64,000 bases of DNA, from NCBI RefSeq assembly GCF_903652925.1, contig NZ_CAHLAR010000001.1:310001-374000 (forward strand), read 5' to 3'. This DNA is from Achromobacter anxifer (GTDB lineage Bacteria; Pseudomonadota; Gammaproteobacteria; Burkholderiales; Burkholderiaceae_B). The position numbers and the translations under genes are program-made. Shown here piece after piece: positions 60,617 to 64,000 of the stretch; positions within the stretch are counted from its first letter, which is position 1; every line of letters begins with the position of its first letter. The notes beneath the pieces were generated by a model. That model saw nothing but the letters and a program-made list of their open reading frames with translations, was not told the DNA's origin and made no database searches.

Positions 60617-61432
60617 ATGACCCGCAACGACCTGAATGTCGAACGCGTCCGCCACGACCTGAAGATGCGCAGCTTGACCGTGGCCCGCGTCGAGCGCATC
60701 GCCGGCCTGCTGGCCCGCGTCACCTTCACCGGCGACGATCTGCAGGACTTCGTGTCCGCCTCGTTCGACGACCACGTGAAGCTGTTCTTTCCCGCCGATC
60801 CTGACCAGCCGCCGGCGCTGCCGGTCGCGACCGCGGACGGCATCAAGTTTCCCGAAGACGCGCCCAAGCCCGCCGCGCGCGACTACACGCCGCGCCGCTT
60901 CGATGCGGGGCGCAAGGAACTCGTCATCGACTTTGTGCTGCACGGCGATGGCCCCGCGTCCACCTGGGCCGAACAGGCCAGGCCCGGCCAACAGTTGGGC
61001 ATAGGTGGGCCGCGCGGCTCCTTCGTGGTGCCCACGGGTTTCGACTGGCATGTGCTGATCGGCGACGAGACCGCCTTGCCGGCCATTGCCCGCCGGTTGG
61101 AAGAGCTGCCGGCCAGCGCGCAGGCGCTGGTGCTGATCGAGGTGCCCGACGCCTCCAACGAAATCCCGCTGCAGACCCGGGCCCAGGCTACCGTGCGCTG
61201 GCTGCACCGCAATGGCACCGCGCCGGGCTACAGCACCTTGCTGCTGGAAGCGGCGCGGGAATTGGCGCTGCCGGCGGGTGAAGGCTATTCCTGGGTCGCT
61301 GCGGAATCCGCCGCGGCCAAGGCCGTGCGCGAAATCATGGTGACGCAGCATGGCGTCGACAAGAGCCGCATCCGCGCCGCCAGCTACTGGAAGCGCGGCG
61401 CCACGGCCGTGCACGAGTCGCACGAAGGCTGA
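60617..61432 (+). CDS. Siderophore-interacting ferric-chelate reductase (YqjH/SIP family)
   Basis: A 271-residue NAD(P)H-dependent flavin reductase of the siderophore-interacting-protein family. The FAD motif RDYTPRRFD (about 92-100), GDETALPAIARRLEELP (about 150-166) and SYWKRG near the C-terminus are family features. It would reduce ferric chelates inside the cell to release iron. Pairing with the His-rich PadR gene follows the E. coli yqjIH arrangement, with both genes in one operon here. Confidence 0.9.
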   Translation: MTRNDLNVERVRHDLKMRSLTVARVERIAGLLARVTFTGDDLQDFVSASFDDHVKLFFPADPDQPPALPVATADGIKFPEDAPKPAARDYTPRRFDAGRKELVIDFVLHGDGPASTWAEQARPGQQLGIGGPRGSFVVPTGFDWHVLIGDETALPAIARRLEELPASAQALVLIEVPDASNEIPLQTRAQATVRWLHRNGTAPGYSTLLLEAARELALPAGEGYSWVAAESAAAKAVREIMVTQHGVDKSRIRAASYWKRGATAVHESHEG

Positions 61433-61511
61433 GCCGTTCCGACGCTGGTGTCCGATACCCTTGCCGCCCGGGTGTCTGGCGCCCGCGACTGGCGGCAACT
61501 AGGCCCGCCCG

Positions 61512-62390
61512 CTATCCCGCCGCCAGCGCCAGCAGGTTGCGCACGCGTCCGCCCGCGCCCTGTTCGCGCACGGCCAGGCCCAGCACCGCGCGCGGCCAGT
61601 CCAGCGCGAAGGGGCGGTACACCACGCCGTCGGGACGCAGATGGCGCAGCGATTCCGGCACGATGGCCACGCCCATGCCCGCAGCGACCAGGTTCACCGC
61701 CGAAGACAGCTGCGGCGCGCGCTGGCCGATCCGCGGATTCAACCCATGTTGGCGGCAGGCCGCCATGATGTCGGCGCTGAGCCCGTAGCCGGACTTGCGC
61801 GAATACAGGATGAAGCTTTCCTGCGCCAGGTCGGCGGGCGCCAGCCGCTTGCGCCGCGCCAGCGCGTGGCCCAGCGGCAGCGCCACCACCAGGGGTTCTG
61901 CCGCCAGTTGCGTAAAGGACAGGCCGCCGTTCAGCGCGAAGGGCGGGCGCACGAACGCGGCGTCGATGGCGCCGCTGCGCAATTGCGCCACCAGCGTTTC
62001 GCTATCGCCTTGCGACAGCGTCATCTCCACGTCGGGATACTGCTGCCGGTACAGGCGGATCAGCTCGGTCACCACGCCGCTGAAGGACGCGGACTCCGTG
62101 AACCCCAGCGTCAACTCGCCCACTTCGCCGCGCGCCGCGCGTTGCGCCGTCAACACCGCTGCCTGCGCGCGTTGCAGGATGTCCTGCGCGCAGACCAGAA
62201 AGGCACGGCCGGCGTCATTCAGCGCCACGCCGCGCCCCGTGCGGTCGAACAGCGGCGTGCCGACTTCCTGTTCCAGCTGGCGGATCTGCTGCGACAGCGG
62301 CGGCTGCGCCATGCCCAGCTGTTCCGCGGCGCGGGTGAAGTGCTGGGCTTCGGCGGTGGCGACGAAGTAACGCAGGTGGCGCAGTTCCAT
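61512..62390 (-). CDS. LysR-family regulator
   Basis: A 292-residue regulator. It starts MELRHLRYFVATAEAQHFTRAAEQLGMAQPPLSQQIRQLEQEVGTPLFDRTGRG (residues 1-54), a classic LysR helix-turn-helix of the ALS/BenM-like group. The effector domain begins about residue 90 (LTLGFTESASFSGVVTELIRLYRQQYPDVEM). Divergent from the PEP mutase/isocitrate lyase superfamily gene at 62494, which it probably controls through the T-N11-A site at 62396. Confidence 0.9.
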   Translation of the reverse strand: MELRHLRYFVATAEAQHFTRAAEQLGMAQPPLSQQIRQLEQEVGTPLFDRTGRGVALNDAGRAFLVCAQDILQRAQAAVLTAQRAARGEVGELTLGFTESASFSGVVTELIRLYRQQYPDVEMTLSQGDSETLVAQLRSGAIDAAFVRPPFALNGGLSFTQLAAEPLVVALPLGHALARRKRLAPADLAQESFILYSRKSGYGLSADIMAACRQHGLNPRIGQRAPQLSSAVNLVAAGMGVAIVPESLRHLRPDGVVYRPFALDWPRAVLGLAVREQGAGGRVRNLLALAAG

Positions 62391-62395
62391 ATCTG

Positions 62396-62408
62396 TACTT
62401 AAAAAGTA
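62396..62408. promoter_or_regulatory. LysR-type T-N11-A site TACTT-AAA-AAGTA
   Basis: A 13-base palindrome with 5-base arms in the gap between the divergent LysR (62390) and lyase-family (62494) genes, with T and A exactly 11 bases apart. It abuts the LysR start by six bases, so autoregulation is likely; inference. Confidence 0.6.
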
Positions 62409-62493
62409 TTGATCGTCAATTTTCCATATATTGGACATTCTAGTCCCGCAGGCCGATGATGGATGCATCGCTCAACGCCTGCAAGGAATCCGC

Positions 62494-63354
62494 ATGAATG
62501 CCTCCGTCAAACCCAGCACCCTGTTGCGCCAGCACCTGGCCCAGGACATCGTCGTGGCGCCCGGCGCCTATGACGGCATGTCGGCGCGCCTGGTCGCCAT
62601 GGCCGGCTTTTCAGCCGTCTACGCCAGCGGCGGCGCCATCGCGCGCGCGGCCGGCTATCCCGACATCGGCCTGCTCAGTTTCAGTGAAGTGATGGACCGC
62701 GTGGAGAAGATCGTGGACGCCAGCGGCTTGCCGGTAGTGGCCGACGCCGACACCGGCTTCGGCGGTTCGGCCAACGTGGAGCGCACCGTGCGCATCATGG
62801 AACGCGCCGGCGTGGCGGCCTTCCACATCGAAGACCAGTCCTTTCCCAAGCGCTGCGGTCACCTGGACGACAAGAGCCTGATCGATGCCGAGGAAATGTG
62901 CCGCAAGGTGCACATCGCGCGCCAGACCCTGAGCGACCCGGACGCACTGGTGATCGCCCGCACCGACGCCATCGCGGTCGAGGGCTTCGAGGCCGCGCTG
63001 TCGCGCGCCGAGCGCTACCTGAAAGCGGGCGCGGACATGATCTTCGTGGAAGCGCCCGAGACGCTGGAGCAGATCCGCGCCATCGCCGAGCGCCTGCCGG
63101 GCCTGAAGCTGATCAATATGTTCTACGGCGGCAAGACGCCGCTTACGCCGCTGCCCGACCTGGCGGCCATGGGCTACCGCCTGGCGATCATTCCGTCGGA
63201 CCTGCAGCGCGCCGCCATCCATGCCATGCAGGCCACGCTGGCGGCGATCAGGCAGACGGGCGATAGCAGCGCGCTGGCCGATCAGCTCACCAGCTTCAAG
63301 GAGCGGGAAGAGATCGTGCAGACGCGCCGCTATCTGGCGCTGGACACGCAGTAG
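62494..63354 (+). CDS. PEP mutase/isocitrate lyase superfamily enzyme (methylisocitrate lyase-like)
   Basis: A 286-residue TIM-barrel enzyme. The start at 62494 gives the MNASVKPSTLLRQHLAQD lead common in this family. Active-site motifs are ADADTGFG (residues 83-90), IEDQSFPKRCGHL (about 112-124) with C121 in the KKCGH-type loop, RTDA, and MIFVEAPET. This enzyme family cleaves or forms C-C or P-C bonds on 2-methylisocitrate, oxaloacetate, dimethylmalate or phosphonopyruvate. The substrate is not set. A plus-strand gene, it is divergent from the LysR regulator. Confidence 0.88.
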   Translation: MNASVKPSTLLRQHLAQDIVVAPGAYDGMSARLVAMAGFSAVYASGGAIARAAGYPDIGLLSFSEVMDRVEKIVDASGLPVVADADTGFGGSANVERTVRIMERAGVAAFHIEDQSFPKRCGHLDDKSLIDAEEMCRKVHIARQTLSDPDALVIARTDAIAVEGFEAALSRAERYLKAGADMIFVEAPETLEQIRAIAERLPGLKLINMFYGGKTPLTPLPDLAAMGYRLAIIPSDLQRAAIHAMQATLAAIRQTGDSSALADQLTSFKEREEIVQTRRYLALDTQ

Positions 63355-63357
63355 GCG

Positions 63358-64000
63358 CTAGCGGGCGCAGCGGCTGGGCAGCGTCAGCGGCCACAGCCGC
63401 TGGTTGTGCGAGCCGTACAAGGTCCGCACCCCGCATTCCATTTCCACGCGCGCCACCTGCTTGCCTGCGGAATCGATGATCATCGACTTCTCCAGCGTGG
63501 ACACCACGGCGCGGCCGTTGTGGAACGGCCCGACCGCCCGGTACTCGGCGGGGATTACCAGCTTGCCCTGCGCATTGACGTAGCCAAAGCCATCTTCGGT
63601 GCCGGCCGGCGCCAGGCCTTCGCGCATCGGACCCAGCGTGTCGAACGCGGGGCCGACCAGCGCGCCCTTGTCGTTGATGGCGCGCATGCCGCGATTGGAC
63701 ACATGCGCCACGGCGAGGCCTTCCGAATAGCTGGAGGCATTGCCTTCGACGGAGAGCCGCTTCTTGCCGTCCAGGCCGACGTAGTCGGTCATTTCACGGT
63801 TGCCGGTGTAGTAATGCCGCAGCAGCGCATCCGAGCCTTCCGGCCAGCTCCATTCGCCGGTGGGCAACGTAACCACGGCCTGGCCCTGGTCGTCGATCAG
63901 GCGCGCGCCGCCTTCGCCCGTGAGCAGGGCGCGGGCGGGCTGGCCGCGGAACGTGCCGGCGGTCGCGGCCTGGGGTGCGATCTGCCACTGGCCCTGGCTG
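63358..64000 (-). CDS. WG-repeat protein, C-terminal part (cut by window edge)
   Basis: The minus-strand frame stays open from the right edge and stops at 63358, giving at least 213 residues. No initiating codon with a ribosome site is visible, so the gene begins outside the window. The repeat pattern is that of WG/KWG proteins: YVGLDGKKRLSVEG, F(D)TLGPMREGLAPAGTEDGFGYVNAQGKLVIPAEYRAVGPFHNGRAVV. These beta-strand repeats form a solenoid. The C-terminus has C-x-n-C (residues around CGVRTLY and RCAR). Function is unknown; related proteins may be exported. It is convergent with the lyase-family gene, three bases apart. Confidence 0.8.
   Translation of the reverse strand, partial: SQGQWQIAPQAATAGTFRGQPARALLTGEGGARLIDDQGQAVVTLPTGEWSWPEGSDALLRHYYTGNREMTDYVGLDGKKRLSVEGNASSYSEGLAVAHVSNRGMRAINDKGALVGPAFDTLGPMREGLAPAGTEDGFGYVNAQGKLVIPAEYRAVGPFHNGRAVVSTLEKSMIIDSAGKQVARVEMECGVRTLYGSHNQRLWPLTLPSRCAR

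Noticed and set aside
1-64000. CRISPR arrays, prophage genes, insertion sequences, tRNA or rRNA genes
   Set aside because: I saw no regularly spaced repeats, transposase or integrase sequences, or cloverleaf-like sequence. A dedicated tRNA or profile search could still reveal something short.

Overview
The window looks like chromosome of a GC-rich (about two thirds G+C by eye) beta-proteobacterium of the Alcaligenaceae, most like Achromobacter or Bordetella. That placement is an inference from the gene repertoire: LivKHMGF-type importers with adjoining dehydrogenases, a CatC/PcaD/PcaIJ operon, a MexEF-OprN-type pump with a divergent LysR gene, FecIR-TonB iron uptake, chaperone-usher fimbriae, and CoA-dependent anthranilate or salicylate catabolism. 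I see no rRNA, tRNA, insertion sequence, prophage or CRISPR array. The two edge genes are cut by the window: a short-chain dehydrogenase on the left and a WG-repeat protein on the right.

Layout. 1-6.6 kb: a minus-strand operon for a branched-chain-amino-acid-type ABC importer flanked by two short-chain dehydrogenases, with a divergent GntR/FCD regulator and two TGTATACA sites. 6.6-8.6 kb: beta-carbonic anhydrase, a small FxLYD-type exported protein and a PsiF-repeat protein. 8.6-13.4 kb: a 3-oxoadipate-branch operon (CoA transferase pcaIJ, catC, a YCII protein, pcaD and a cyclase-family protein) facing an IclR regulator across two GTTCT-N5-AGAAC palindromes. 13.4-16.7 kb: 3-hydroxyacyl-CoA dehydrogenase, AtoE-type short-chain fatty acid carrier and a dehydrogenase. 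16.9-21.1 kb: TonB receptor, FecR and FecI with a probable Fur box. 21.1-32.5 kb: mostly housekeeping and small regulatory units (ppc, queC, an undescribed membrane/exported protein pair, MFS-GNAT with divergent LysR, AraC, ilvD). 32.5-33.3 kb: an 800-base gene-free stretch with a compact inverted-repeat element, a long palindrome and a hexanucleotide microsatellite.

33.3-41.2 kb: a seven-gene plus-strand operon in which a CoA ligase would activate an aromatic acid (anthranilate or salicylate), a fused flavin monooxygenase/Old Yellow Enzyme-type reductase would oxygenate and reduce the ring, and a dehydrogenase, hydratase, acyl-CoA dehydrogenase, thioesterase and RidA deaminase would finish the pathway. 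41.2-48.7 kb: RND tripartite efflux pump and divergent LysR regulator. 48.8-50.7 kb: AI-2E-family permease and a phytanoyl-CoA dioxygenase-like oxygenase. 51.1-56.3 kb: fimbrial operon (major pilin, chaperone, usher, tip adhesin), with strong hairpins after the pilin gene and an adhesin gene of clearly lower GC. 56.3-64 kb: MFS exporter with divergent XRE regulator, EamA transporter, a His-rich PadR regulator plus ferric-chelate reductase pair (YqjI/YqjH-like), a LysR gene divergent from a PEP mutase/isocitrate lyase superfamily gene, and the WG-repeat protein.

The best leads are the aromatic-CoA operon with its built-in RidA and thioesterase, the cyclase and YCII proteins inside the 3-oxoadipate operon, the 158-base inverted-repeat element after ilvD, the low-GC fimbrial adhesin, and several well-formed operator palindromes. 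I found no clear evidence of a wholly new system such as a defence island.
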